Shown here piece after piece: positions 8,679 to 17,255 of a stretch of DNA of 64,000 bases; the first letter of the stretch is position 1, and each line of letters opens with the position of its first letter. The notes under the pieces were generated by a model. That model made no database searches, was not told the DNA's origin, and worked only from the letters and a program-made list of their open reading frames with translations. The position numbers and the translations under genes are program-made. Source of the DNA: Natrinema sp. DC36 (GTDB lineage: Archaea > Halobacteriota > Halobacteria > Halobacteriales > Natrialbaceae); the NCBI RefSeq assembly GCF_020405225.1, contig NZ_CP084473.1:248001-312000 (forward strand), written 5' to 3'.

Positions 8679-9938
8679 TCAGTCGTCGGCAGCGGCGGCC
8701 TGGGCGTCTCCGAACAGCGCTTCCACTTCGGAGAGTTCGGGCTCGATCCGGTTGACGTCGCCCGTCGCTTTCTTCGCGCTCTCGGTATCTTTCAGGCCGA
8801 AGCCGGTCGAGACGACGACGACGGTTTCGTCCCGCTCGATGATTCCCTGCTCCAGCGCCTCCTGAACGCCGGCGACCGGCGTCGCTCCTGCAGGTTCAGC
8901 GTAAATCCCCTCCGTGCTCCCAAGGAGCTTCTCGGCCTCGAGAATATCCTCGTCGGAGACCAACACGGTGTCTCCGCCGCTCTCTTGGGGAGCGCGGCAG
9001 GCCTTGATCGTGTTGCGCGGCCGGCCGACGGCGATGCTGTCGGCGATGGTGTCGGCAATATCGTCGATATCCTCGTGGCCCTGGAACGTATCGTGAATCG
9101 CCGAGGCGCCTTCCGCTTGCACGCCGAGCATCTTCGGGTAGTCGTCGACGTAGCCGAGGTCGTAAAATTCCTTGAATCCCTTCCAGGCGCCGGCGATCGT
9201 ACAGCCGTCACCCATCGAAAAGACCACCCAGTCGGGCACCTCCCCGCGGACCACCGACTGTTCCGCGAGCTCGTGACCGACGGTTCGTTTCCCTTCCACC
9301 TGGAAGGGGTTGATCGCCGCATTGCGGTTGTACCAACCGTACTCGTCCGTAACCTCGACGCTCAGATCGTACGCTTCGTCGTAGGACCCGTTGACGGCGA
9401 GGACGTCGGCACCGTATACGAGCGGCTGAGCGAGCTTGCCGGCGGGTGCGGCCCCGGGAACGAAGATGCGACAGTCCAGACCGCCACGCGCCGCGTACCC
9501 GGACAGCGAAGCCGCCGCGTTCCCAGTTGACGCACACGTGATGATATCACGGCCGGCGTGTTTGGCCTTCGTCACCGCGATGGAACTGGCGCGGTCCTTG
9601 AAACAGCCGGTTGGATTGCGCCCGTCGTCCTTGACGAGCGTCTCGACACCGAGCTCCTCGCTCAGATTCGGAGCGTCGAACAGGTCCGTCCCGCCTTCGT
9701 TGAGGGTCACGACTTCTGCATCGTCGTCGACCGGTAGAAACGCTTCGTACTTCCACTGGCTCTGAATGTTTCCGTCGAGGTCGGCGTCGAAGTTGTCGTC
9801 GATGACGTCGTAATCGTACTTGACCTCGAGAATGCCTTTGACGCCCTCGTGCTCCGGACAGGTGTAAATAATCTGGTCAGGGTCGTAGTCCCTCTCACAA
9901 ATCGTACACTCTAACGTAGTGACATGGTTCATTGCCAT
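8679..9938 (-). CDS. thrC: Threonine synthase-like PLP enzyme with N-terminal zinc ribbon
   Basis: Fold-type II pyridoxal-phosphate enzyme of 419 residues. An N-terminal zinc-ribbon-like segment (LECTICERDY, TCPEHEG) precedes the catalytic domain. NPTGCFKDRASS carries the PLP lysine and CASTGNAAASLSGYAARGG binds phosphate; VFSMGDGCTIAGAWKGF is the Gly-rich loop. The threonine synthase call follows the NPTGxFKDR motif. The location in a catabolic cluster leaves open that this is a paralogue acting as a beta-eliminating lyase, as YgeX does in bacterial urate clusters. A TATA-like TTTTAGTA (minus strand, near 9966) supports the leaderless ATG at 9938. It is divergent from cofH. Confidence 0.85.
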   Translation of the reverse strand: MAMNHVTTLECTICERDYDPDQIIYTCPEHEGVKGILEVKYDYDVIDDNFDADLDGNIQSQWKYEAFLPVDDDAEVVTLNEGGTDLFDAPNLSEELGVETLVKDDGRNPTGCFKDRASSIAVTKAKHAGRDIITCASTGNAAASLSGYAARGGLDCRIFVPGAAPAGKLAQPLVYGADVLAVNGSYDEAYDLSVEVTDEYGWYNRNAAINPFQVEGKRTVGHELAEQSVVRGEVPDWVVFSMGDGCTIAGAWKGFKEFYDLGYVDDYPKMLGVQAEGASAIHDTFQGHEDIDDIADTIADSIAVGRPRNTIKACRAPQESGGDTVLVSDEDILEAEKLLGSTEGIYAEPAGATPVAGVQEALEQGIIERDETVVVVSTGFGLKDTESAKKATGDVNRIEPELSEVEALFGDAQAAAADD

Positions 9939-10000
9939 ACGAGATATCAAGCAAGGCACCTACTAAAAGACACCGCACACCATTCAAAACGGTTGCCGCT

Positions 10001-10050
10001 GTCAGTGAGCCGTATTTTCGAGATACGGCAGAACAATCTCTGTCACTGAC
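10001..10050. promoter_or_regulatory. Nested inverted repeats between divergent thrC and cofH
   Basis: An outer pair, GTCAGTGA (10001-10008) and TCACTGAC (10043-10050), encloses an inner pair, GCCGTAT (10009-10015) and ATACGGC (10023-10029). All arms are perfect. The site lies between the two divergent promoters, about 60 bases from the thrC start and 100 from the cofH start, so it could be an operator shared by both genes. The binding protein is unknown. Confidence 0.5.
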
Positions 10051-10147
10051 CGGCACACGATATCCAAATCCGTCACAAATGTCCCGAAGAGTCGTTCAGA
10101 AAACAGAGAGGGACACATTTATCGTCACGGCTGTATGTCTTCGTTTC

Positions 10148-11503
10148 ATGTCAGACGCGTTTCGATTGGGGGTCACTGGACCCGCCGGTCGAATGGAATA
10201 CAGCCACCGTCCAGACACGACGCAATCGTTCGAGAACGCGCTCGAAAAGGCCCGTAACGGAGAGCGATTAACCGTCGATGACGGTGTCGAGCTGCTTACC
10301 ACGGGGACGAAAAGTCCCGAAATCGACCAGAGGCGCAAGGAGGAAGTACTCCGGATCGCCGACTACCGACGTGCGGAGGTGGTCGGTGAGGAGGTGACGT
10401 TCGTCGCTAATCTCAATAACAACGTGACGACGGCGTGTAACACGGGGTGCCAATTCTGTAACTTCAAGGATACCGCCAGCAAATTCGAAACGGAATACTC
10501 CGAAGATCACGGGGGTTTCACGAAGACGCCGGAAGAATCTCGCGAGATAGTGCGAGACGCCGTCGAGCGAGGTATCTACGAAGTCTGTTCCGTGAGCGGT
10601 CTTCATCCGGCGTTCGCGCTCGACGATGAACACCGGGAACGACTGGAAGCGTGCGATCGTAACGACCTCAATTACAAGGCCCCTGCCGCGTACACCGTCG
10701 ATCCCGGGACGTACTGCGACCAGATGAAGGCGATGAGCGTCGACGGCGTCCACGTCCATTCGATGACTCCGGAGGAGGCCTATCACGCCCGGCGCGGCAC
10801 CGACTGGGAGTACGAGGAGGTGTATCGTCGTCTCCGTGATGCCGGCCTGAACTCTGTCCCCGGGACTGCCGCGGAGATCCTCGTGGACGAAGTCCGTGAG
10901 GTAATTTGCCCCGGGAAGATCGGAACCGACGAGTGGGTCGCAGCGATGGAAGCAGCTGCTGCCGTCGGTCTGCCGATGACGGCCACGATCATGTACGGCC
11001 ACGTCGAAAACGAGATGCATCGCGTCCAGCATCTCGATGTCATTCGAGACCTGCAGGACAGGACGGAGAACATCACCGAATTCGTTCCGTTGTCGTTCGT
11101 GCATGAACAGACTCCACTTGCCGAACACGGCGTCGTCGAGTCAGGTGCCAGCACCGACGAAGACGAACTCATGATCGCCGTCTCGCGCCTGTTTCTCGAC
11201 AACATCGAGAACATTCAATCGTCGTGGGTGAAATACGGCGACGCCCAGGGGTTGAAGATGCTCAACTGCGGAGCGAACGATTTCATGGGGACGATCCTTT
11301 CCGAAGAGATCACCAAGCGCGCGGGTGGCAGTTACGGCCAGTTCCGTTCGTTCGAAGAGTACTGTGACATGCTTTCAGCGATCGGACGGCCGCCGGTCGA
11401 ACGCTCGTCAGACTACGAACAGCGCCGTCGCATCGACGTCGAGTCGGATCGAATCGGCCCCCGTCTCGGACCTGCCGCCGACGGAACACCGCTCGTCGAG
11501 TAA
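10148..11503 (+). CDS. cofH: FO synthase subunit 2 (5-amino-6-(D-ribitylamino)uracil--L-tyrosine 4-hydroxyphenyl transferase)
   Basis: Radical SAM enzyme of 451 residues that joins tyrosine to 5-amino-6-ribitylaminouracil, the first committed step to the F420 deazaflavin. The [4Fe-4S] cysteines are in CNTGCQFCNF (CxxxCxxC), preceded by FVANLNNNVTTA. Further family features are the SVSGLHP, HSMTPEEAYHAR and PGTAAEILVDEVR segments and the C-terminal GANDFMGTILSEEI. A TTTATC box (10118-10123) stands about 27 bases before the ATG at 10148, giving a leaderless start. Its functional partner cofG lies 7.6 kb downstream, beyond the catabolic and rdfA genes, so the pair is split. Confidence 0.93.
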   Translation: MSDAFRLGVTGPAGRMEYSHRPDTTQSFENALEKARNGERLTVDDGVELLTTGTKSPEIDQRRKEEVLRIADYRRAEVVGEEVTFVANLNNNVTTACNTGCQFCNFKDTASKFETEYSEDHGGFTKTPEESREIVRDAVERGIYEVCSVSGLHPAFALDDEHRERLEACDRNDLNYKAPAAYTVDPGTYCDQMKAMSVDGVHVHSMTPEEAYHARRGTDWEYEEVYRRLRDAGLNSVPGTAAEILVDEVREVICPGKIGTDEWVAAMEAAAAVGLPMTATIMYGHVENEMHRVQHLDVIRDLQDRTENITEFVPLSFVHEQTPLAEHGVVESGASTDEDELMIAVSRLFLDNIENIQSSWVKYGDAQGLKMLNCGANDFMGTILSEEITKRAGGSYGQFRSFEEYCDMLSAIGRPPVERSSDYEQRRRIDVESDRIGPRLGPAADGTPLVE

Positions 11504-11728
11504 GTCCTCGTTGCAATCTTCGTATCATATGTGTCATACGGCTACTGCGTTGTACGCCACACATCGGACGGACGTGCCACACTGGCGGCACACTCATGCC
11601 ACACTCGTCGTGGCGACAGTGCTTTTATACAGTAATCGCTCGATGGTTCGCTGGACGCTAGCATAGTCCACTACCGTCGGCACGGTCGCCGATGATAGCG
11701 CACGGAGAGCTAGCAGTGAGTTACAACC

Positions 11729-13441
11729 ATGTACGGAAGACGCTTAGCGACAATAGAGGAGATCATCGCGCTCGTCAGTCCGGATAGTGAAGAAGAATTA
11801 TCGACGCTCGAAACGTGGGCGGACGATCACGAGATACCCGTCCACGCGGTCGAGGTGGGTGACGACATCGATGAGGTGTACACCCCGGAACGCGAGTACT
11901 TGGGTGTCACTCTCGGCGGTGACGGGACGTACCTCGAAGGCGTCCGGCAGTTCAGTCCGAGACAGGTTCCGATCCTCGGGATCAACGCCGGGACCCTCGC
12001 GTTCCTCGCGAGCATCTCCCCGGACGACCTCACGGACGCCCTCGACGAAACCCTGCGAGGTGGTGCGACGGTCGACCGCCGGCAGCAGTTACACGTCGAG
12101 GGCAACGGAGTCGACTGTACCGGTATCAACGACGTCATGATCGAACACGAGCTGCCGGAGAATCCCGTCGACAGGAAGATCACCGAGCTGGAGGTATTCG
12201 CGGACGGCGAGTTCGTCGGTGAGTACGAAGGGAGCGGACTCGCAGTATCGACGCCGACCGGTTCGACCGGCGTCTCACTGTCGGCTGGCGGCCCCGTCCA
12301 CTACCCGATGAACAACTCGTCGTTACAGATCGTGCCGCTGCACACCCATCGGATGGGTATCCGTCCGCTCATCGTCGATGCCGACACCACCATCGAAGTC
12401 GTCTCAGAGGGGTCCGCAAACCTCCTCGTAGACGGTGGACGCGCGCAGACCCGTCTCGAGGAGGACGATACGATCACTATCAGTGGAGCCGACACGTCGG
12501 CACTTGTCGTTAACACGAGTTACGACGACGACTTCTTCACGTCCATCTCCGAGAAACTCGGCTGGAGCGTTCGTGAAGACAGACACGATCAAGGTGATAC
12601 CGACCGAGTAGTCTCGACCACCGAAGCGGAAGACGTCGTCCCCCGGGCCGAGCAGGTAGCGGAGGACGCTTCGAAGGCGGCCGGTGAGGCGCTCAGAGAA
12701 CTCCACGGACAGACGGAGTCCGTCGAGTACAAGTCCGATAAATCGGACATCGTCACCGAGGCCGACTACAAGGCGGACAACATCATCACGACCGTCATCG
12801 AGAACGAGTTCCCCACTCACGGGATCCGATCGGAGGAGAGCGGTGAGCAAGTCGGGACGAGCGAGTACACCTGGCTGATCGATCCGCTCGACGGTACGGG
12901 GAACTTCGCACATGGCAACCCCAACTACTCGATCTCCATCGCGCTTCTTGAGGACGAGGAACCCGTAATGGGCGTCGTCTACGCGCCGGAAACGGACGAA
13001 ATGTTCACTGCGATCGAAGGTGAAGGAGCGACGCTGGACGGCCTTCCGATTTCGACGACCGATCGAACGTCGCTGGACGAGTGTATGCTCCTCTCCGGTT
13101 ACGATCCGAACGGAGCATTCCTCTCGCACTGCTATCAGGAAACTCGCGGTGTTCGAAGTATCGGTTCGGCTGCGCTGAACCTTTGCTTCCTGGCGGCCGG
13201 AAGCGCCGACGCGGTGTGGGAGTTCGATACGTATCCGTGGGACGTCGCTGCTGGGGTAGTTATCGCCCGCGAGGCCGGCGCCACGCTCACGAACGCGGAC
13301 GGCGAGCAGTATGACCCGATCGCGGCACACGAGACGCGAAACGAACTCGTCGGATCGAACGGACCGGTCCACGAGGACCTGCTCCGTCATCTCGACGACG
13401 AACAGGAACTGCAAGCTACGCAACAGACCAGCGCAGACTGA
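11729..13441 (+). CDS. Fused NAD kinase - inositol-monophosphatase-family (NADP phosphatase?) protein
   Basis: Two-domain protein of 570 residues. Residues 1-280 are an NAD kinase: GGDGT at 63-67, GINAGTLAFLA, DVMIEHEL and STPTGSTGVSLSAGGPV, all active-site elements. Residues 310-555 are an inositol-monophosphatase-family phosphatase: DIVTEADYKAD, RSEESGEQ, the metal motif DPLDGTGNFAHG, and WDVAAGVVIAREAG. The fusion could both make and degrade NADP(H) and so set its level. A methanogen NAD kinase/NADP phosphatase fusion is known with, as I recall, the phosphatase first; here the kinase is first. The ATG at 11729 begins at the conserved domain edge. It lies alone between cofH and the cyclic-amidohydrolase gene. 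Confidence 0.9.
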   Translation: MYGRRLATIEEIIALVSPDSEEELSTLETWADDHEIPVHAVEVGDDIDEVYTPEREYLGVTLGGDGTYLEGVRQFSPRQVPILGINAGTLAFLASISPDDLTDALDETLRGGATVDRRQQLHVEGNGVDCTGINDVMIEHELPENPVDRKITELEVFADGEFVGEYEGSGLAVSTPTGSTGVSLSAGGPVHYPMNNSSLQIVPLHTHRMGIRPLIVDADTTIEVVSEGSANLLVDGGRAQTRLEEDDTITISGADTSALVVNTSYDDDFFTSISEKLGWSVREDRHDQGDTDRVVSTTEAEDVVPRAEQVAEDASKAAGEALRELHGQTESVEYKSDKSDIVTEADYKADNIITTVIENEFPTHGIRSEESGEQVGTSEYTWLIDPLDGTGNFAHGNPNYSISIALLEDEEPVMGVVYAPETDEMFTAIEGEGATLDGLPISTTDRTSLDECMLLSGYDPNGAFLSHCYQETRGVRSIGSAALNLCFLAAGSADAVWEFDTYPWDVAAGVVIAREAGATLTNADGEQYDPIAAHETRNELVGSNGPVHEDLLRHLDDEQELQATQQTSAD

Positions 13442-13537
13442 CGTACCGCGTCACGTTATACCTGCCTGCGCCGTTGCCGTCCCCTTCTCGTTTTGGTTCG
13501 ACACTCAGTGGGGATCCACGTCCGTTTCAGCGGTAGG

Positions 13538-14875
13538 CTACGGCCGCGAGAGGAACTCGCCCCGGCCGGGCGAAGACTGGACCTCGTGATCGCTGGCGAT
13601 AACGTCGCCGTTCGCAATGACCGTGTCGACACGTGCGCTCCACTCGCGACCTTCGTACGGCGTCCAGCCGCCGACGTACTGAAGATCATCGGCCGAAACC
13701 GTAAACTGGTCTTCGCGAACGAGAACGATGTCCGCGTCGGTCCCCTCCTGGAGCGATCCTTTCCGCGGGTAGATACCAGCCTCGCGTGCTGGCCGCGAAC
13801 AGATAAGCTCGTGAAGCCGTGTCCAGGAGAGTCGGTCCTCGTGAACGCCGGCACTGACAAGGAACTCGAGCATCGTTTCGATGCTGGGCAGTCCGGCGTA
13901 CGGCTCCCAAATATTCTCCCAGCCGCGCTCTCGGTCTTCCCGGTACGTCGGGAAGTGTTCGCTGGCGATGAGATCGATCGTTCCGTCGCGGACGGCGTCC
14001 CAGAGTCGATCGACCTCTGCGGGCGATTTGAGGCTCGGATTAACCTTCAGGAACGGTCCCTTCTCCTCGACGTCTTCCGCCGAGAACGCGAGGTAATGCG
14101 GACAGGTCTCAAGGGTCACCGGAACGTTCGACCGCGATTTGAATCGTCCGCCTTCGCGTGCCCCGCTTCCGCTAGAGACGTGGACGACGTGAAGGGGACA
14201 CTCGGCGTATTCGGCGAACCACCCCATTCGATTGATGGCGTCGAGTTCCGCTTCGAGCGGGCGGGACTCCATGTACACGTCCGGCGTGGTTTCGTCTATC
14301 GACGCTCGAGCGTGGTCGAGGAGTCCCTGCGTTTCGCAGTGAACGCGGACTTTCCCGCCGGCGTTTCCGACGGCCTCCATCAGGGACACGATCATCTCGT
14401 CGGAAGCGAGGTATGGCTCGGCCGTGAACGTCTTGAAATCGCGCGTGCCCTCCGCCATGATCCCCTCGACGTTGATATCCGCTTCTTCGACGTTTCCCGC
14501 GACTAGTCCGAAGTCAATGTGTGCGAGGTCGGCACATTCGTCTCTCTTCTTCCGGAACGCGTCCGGCGACGTGATCGGGCTCTGCGTCGGGAGCTCGACG
14601 ACGGTCGTCACTCCGCCGGCCGCGGCACTCGCCGTCTGTGACGCGAAATCGATACCATCCGGAAAGAGGTTCGGATCGTGCAGATGATTGTGGACATCCA
14701 CGACACCCGGAATAGCGATCTTCCCCGCAGCGTCGATCACGTCTGTCGCGTCACCGTATTCGCTCGCGACGTTCGGGCCGATCGCCCGTATCTGGCCGTC
14801 GTCGATGGCGATAGATCCCGCTCGAACGCCGGTCGCACTGACGATACGCGCGTCTTCGATGAGACGATCAATCAT
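13538..14875 (-). CDS. Cyclic amidohydrolase (dihydroorotase / allantoinase / hydantoinase family)
   Basis: Binuclear zinc enzyme of 445 residues that hydrolyses a cyclic ureide such as a hydantoin, allantoin or dihydropyrimidine. The metal motif is VDVHNHLHDP. FKTFTAEP carries the likely carboxylated lysine, VRVHCETQ and HVVHVSSGS carry the next histidines, and TLETCPHYLAFS is typical of allantoinase and hydantoinase. The last motif reads ASEHFPTY where most relatives have DHAP, so the catalytic Asp position differs and the substrate may be unusual. The ATG at 14875 gives MIDRLIEDARIV, the standard first strand. Divergent from the SsnA-like gene. Confidence 0.85.
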   Translation of the reverse strand: MIDRLIEDARIVSATGVRAGSIAIDDGQIRAIGPNVASEYGDATDVIDAAGKIAIPGVVDVHNHLHDPNLFPDGIDFASQTASAAAGGVTTVVELPTQSPITSPDAFRKKRDECADLAHIDFGLVAGNVEEADINVEGIMAEGTRDFKTFTAEPYLASDEMIVSLMEAVGNAGGKVRVHCETQGLLDHARASIDETTPDVYMESRPLEAELDAINRMGWFAEYAECPLHVVHVSSGSGAREGGRFKSRSNVPVTLETCPHYLAFSAEDVEEKGPFLKVNPSLKSPAEVDRLWDAVRDGTIDLIASEHFPTYREDRERGWENIWEPYAGLPSIETMLEFLVSAGVHEDRLSWTRLHELICSRPAREAGIYPRKGSLQEGTDADIVLVREDQFTVSADDLQYVGGWTPYEGREWSARVDTVIANGDVIASDHEVQSSPGRGEFLSRP

Positions 14876-15070
14876 GAACGACAATCGTATCGCGAACGAC
14901 CAAAACAGTTGGCGAACCAATCGTTACCTTGTCACTTTCCGGAGTGTGACGCCTCGGCCAACGCGTCCACACCGAGAACACGTTTGTGGCAGCGATGTGT
15001 TGCGATATGGGAACCGTCGACGAAGTCGATCAGAGGTACCTTTTTGTAGAACGACAGTATTTGCCATGGT

Positions 15071-16369
15071 GTGATACTGAACGCAGGCACGCTCATCACG
15101 ATGAACGATGAGCGCGAGGTCAGAGAGGAGGTCCACGTCGTCGTTGAGGACGGCGAAATCGTCGACATCGCCGACGGATACGAATCCGCCGAGGAGACGA
15201 TCGACGCTCGCGACGAGGTCGTTATTCCCGGCCTCGTGAACTGCCACACGCACATGTACGCGCTTCCGATTCGCGGCGCGCCGCTGACCGCGTCCCCGGA
15301 GAGTTTCTACGAAGCGCTCGTCGACATCTGGTGGGAAGTCGACGAAGCGTTCACGACGCGTGACGCCCGGTTCTCCGCCCTCGGATCGGCCGCCGAGATG
15401 GTGGAGAGCGGCGTCACGGCGTTCTGTGACAACTATTCCGGACCGAACACACTTCCCGGCGCACTGGACGCCGTCGCCGACGGCGTCTCCCAGACGCCGA
15501 TCCGCGGCATGATTTCGTTCGAGACGACTGCACGTAACTCCGAAGCGGAGGCCCTCGAGGGGATTGACGAGAACCAGCGGTACATCCACGAGGCAGAGGA
15601 GGAGTACGACGATATCACCGGCCACTACTGCCTCCACACCCTGTTTACGAACACGAAGGACGTCGTCGACGAGTGTGTCGAGCGTGCGGTCCAGGACGAT
15701 CGGCCGATCCAGATCCACTTGGAGGAGGGACTGGTCGACGTCCACGAGTCGATCAAGAAGTACGGGGAACGACCCGTTCCCGCGCTCGATTCGATGGGGT
15801 TTTTCGAGGCAGACGTCATCGCTGCCCACTGCGTCCACTCCACGGAACGTGAACTCGAGATCCTCGCCGAAAACGATGTGAAGGTCGCGCACAACCCGTA
15901 CTCCAATATCAACAACGCGGTCGGCATCGCCGACATCGAGACGATGGAAGAACTCGACATGACGATCGGCATCGGCGACGATGGCTGGGACCCCGATATG
16001 TTCGAAACAATGCGGTCGGCCGTTGGCATTCACAAACTGAAACAGAACGATCCGAGCGGCTTTGACATGGCGAAGGCCCTCGAATGGGCGACTATCGGTA
16101 GCGCGGGAGTCCTCGGAATGGAAGACCGGATCGGCAGCATCGAAGTCGGGAAACGCGGTGACTTCGTTACGCTCGACCTCGGTCCGAACCCCGTACTCCC
16201 CGAGAGCGCGCCCTACTACGTCGTCAGTGCCGCAAGCAGGGCCGACGTGACGCGGACCGTAATCGACGGGAAGACCGCGTACAGTCCGGATCAGGGCGTC
16301 CGCGGTGTCGACGACGCGGAACTGGAGTCCGTCGGTGAGGCGAGCGCCGAACTCTGGAATCGCCTCTGA
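15071..16369 (+). CDS. Aminohydrolase of the SsnA / TRZ-ATZ family
   Basis: Metal-dependent deaminase or chlorohydrolase-type amidohydrolase of 432 residues. Signatures are VNCHTHMYALPIRGAPL (HxH), QIHLEEG, AAHCVHSTERELE and GIGDDGWDPDMFETMRSA, with the C-terminal sandwich IGSIEVGKRGDFVTLDL. The DxxDMFE segment resembles SsnA proteins found in bacterial purine/urate clusters. It starts at GTG (15071). TTTTTGTA about 27 bases upstream fits a leaderless promoter, and the nearby ATG at 15066 is out of frame. It is divergent from the cyclic amidohydrolase. The substrate is inferred to be a purine or related amino-heterocycle. Confidence 0.82.
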   Translation: MILNAGTLITMNDEREVREEVHVVVEDGEIVDIADGYESAEETIDARDEVVIPGLVNCHTHMYALPIRGAPLTASPESFYEALVDIWWEVDEAFTTRDARFSALGSAAEMVESGVTAFCDNYSGPNTLPGALDAVADGVSQTPIRGMISFETTARNSEAEALEGIDENQRYIHEAEEEYDDITGHYCLHTLFTNTKDVVDECVERAVQDDRPIQIHLEEGLVDVHESIKKYGERPVPALDSMGFFEADVIAAHCVHSTERELEILAENDVKVAHNPYSNINNAVGIADIETMEELDMTIGIGDDGWDPDMFETMRSAVGIHKLKQNDPSGFDMAKALEWATIGSAGVLGMEDRIGSIEVGKRGDFVTLDLGPNPVLPESAPYYVVSAASRADVTRTVIDGKTAYSPDQGVRGVDDAELESVGEASAELWNRL

Positions 16370-16441
16370 ACTGACGGGACCGACTGTCAGCCAGCGGCGT
16401 ACTTCCGCACTGTCAGCGAAAGATCAGGGAACGAACTATAG

Positions 16442-16462
16442 TTAACAGGCTTAGCTTGTTAA
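16442..16462. promoter_or_regulatory. Palindromic operator 1 upstream of rdfA
   Basis: A 21-base inverted repeat with arms TTAACA and TGTTAA around the core GGCTTAGCT; one further matching base pair flanks it on each side. It shares its arms and most of its core with a second palindrome 52 bases downstream. That spacing is close to five helical turns, so dimers at both would lie on the same DNA face. Confidence 0.65.
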
Positions 16463-16493
16463 CCATCTGTTTGCCTCTTATCCGCCCACAGTC

Positions 16494-16514
16494 TTAACAG
16501 GCTAAGTCTGTTAA
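16494..16514. promoter_or_regulatory. Palindromic operator 2 upstream of rdfA
   Basis: Arms TTAACAG and CTGTTAA around GCTAAGT, 21 bases in all, matching operator 1. It ends 66 bases before the TTTATC box (16581-16586) that serves the leaderless rdfA start at 16612. The position suits an upstream activator or a looping repressor. The regulator is unknown. Confidence 0.65.
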
Positions 16515-16611
16515 ATACAACACGCACCGATCGGGCATCCAAACGAAGGAGAGAGACGAAACGTACACGCTTCGTCAAGATTTATCACTGATGCGCAAGT
16601 AAGAATGAGTA

Positions 16612-17253
16612 ATGCCAACTGATCTTGGTTGCAAGGTGGATGCAGCCGTAAAACGGTACGGTTTGGAATCCGCCGATCCGGTGTACGAATCGATCGACAG
16701 GGGGCTCCTCGCTCGGTGGAAAGGGTCCGACGACCGGACACCGATGGGGTACCGATCGCTCACGGAGTGGTTCAACAAACGCCTCCTCAAACGGGTGTAC
16801 GACGAGCACGGCCGCGATTCGCTGGGCGCTCGTGTCGATAGCGATTACGAGGCGCTACGCAGCGACGACGAACTCGTCCGAGAGGAGATGATCGAGAGCC
16901 TATCGGCAGACGGAATCGACGCCGAACGGGTTCTCGAGGACATGGTGTCGTATGGGACGATGAGAAACCATCTTCAGGAATGCCTCAACGGGGATAAAGC
17001 ACCGCAAACTGCCGAGACTGAGTGGGAACGCGAGAGCATCGAGGTAGCTCGTGAGGTCGCCAGGGAGAAAGCCGAACGAGCACTGTCGTCACTGGAGACG
17101 AAAGGTCAGATCGACGGCGTCGAATCATCGTCCATCGAGGTCCAGATCCAGCTGAGTTGCGAGTCCTGTCCGACTCGTATCCCGCTCGAAGTAGCGGTCA
17201 AGCAGGGCTACGTCTGTGAAACGCACGACCAAACACCCGCCGCCTCACACTGA
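16612..17253 (+). CDS. rdfA: Rod-determining factor RdfA family protein
   Basis: Protein of 213 residues recognised as the haloarchaeal RdfA family, in which the Haloferax volcanii member is needed for rod-shaped cells. It starts CKVDAAVKRYGL, followed by a helical segment (YRSLTEWFNKRLLKRVYDEHG) that looks DNA-binding. A long helix (EREREVAREKAE-like, near residues 140-165) comes next. The C-terminal CESCPTRI and CETH could form a zinc site. The gene is 2 bases from the downstream SMC-related gene, a pairing typical of the family, so they likely act together. It is leaderless from a TTTATC box, and two palindromes lie upstream. Molecular role unknown; DNA binding is an inference. Confidence 0.82.
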   Translation: MPTDLGCKVDAAVKRYGLESADPVYESIDRGLLARWKGSDDRTPMGYRSLTEWFNKRLLKRVYDEHGRDSLGARVDSDYEALRSDDELVREEMIESLSADGIDAERVLEDMVSYGTMRNHLQECLNGDKAPQTAETEWERESIEVAREVAREKAERALSSLETKGQIDGVESSSIEVQIQLSCESCPTRIPLEVAVKQGYVCETHDQTPAASH

Positions 17254-17255
17254 TC

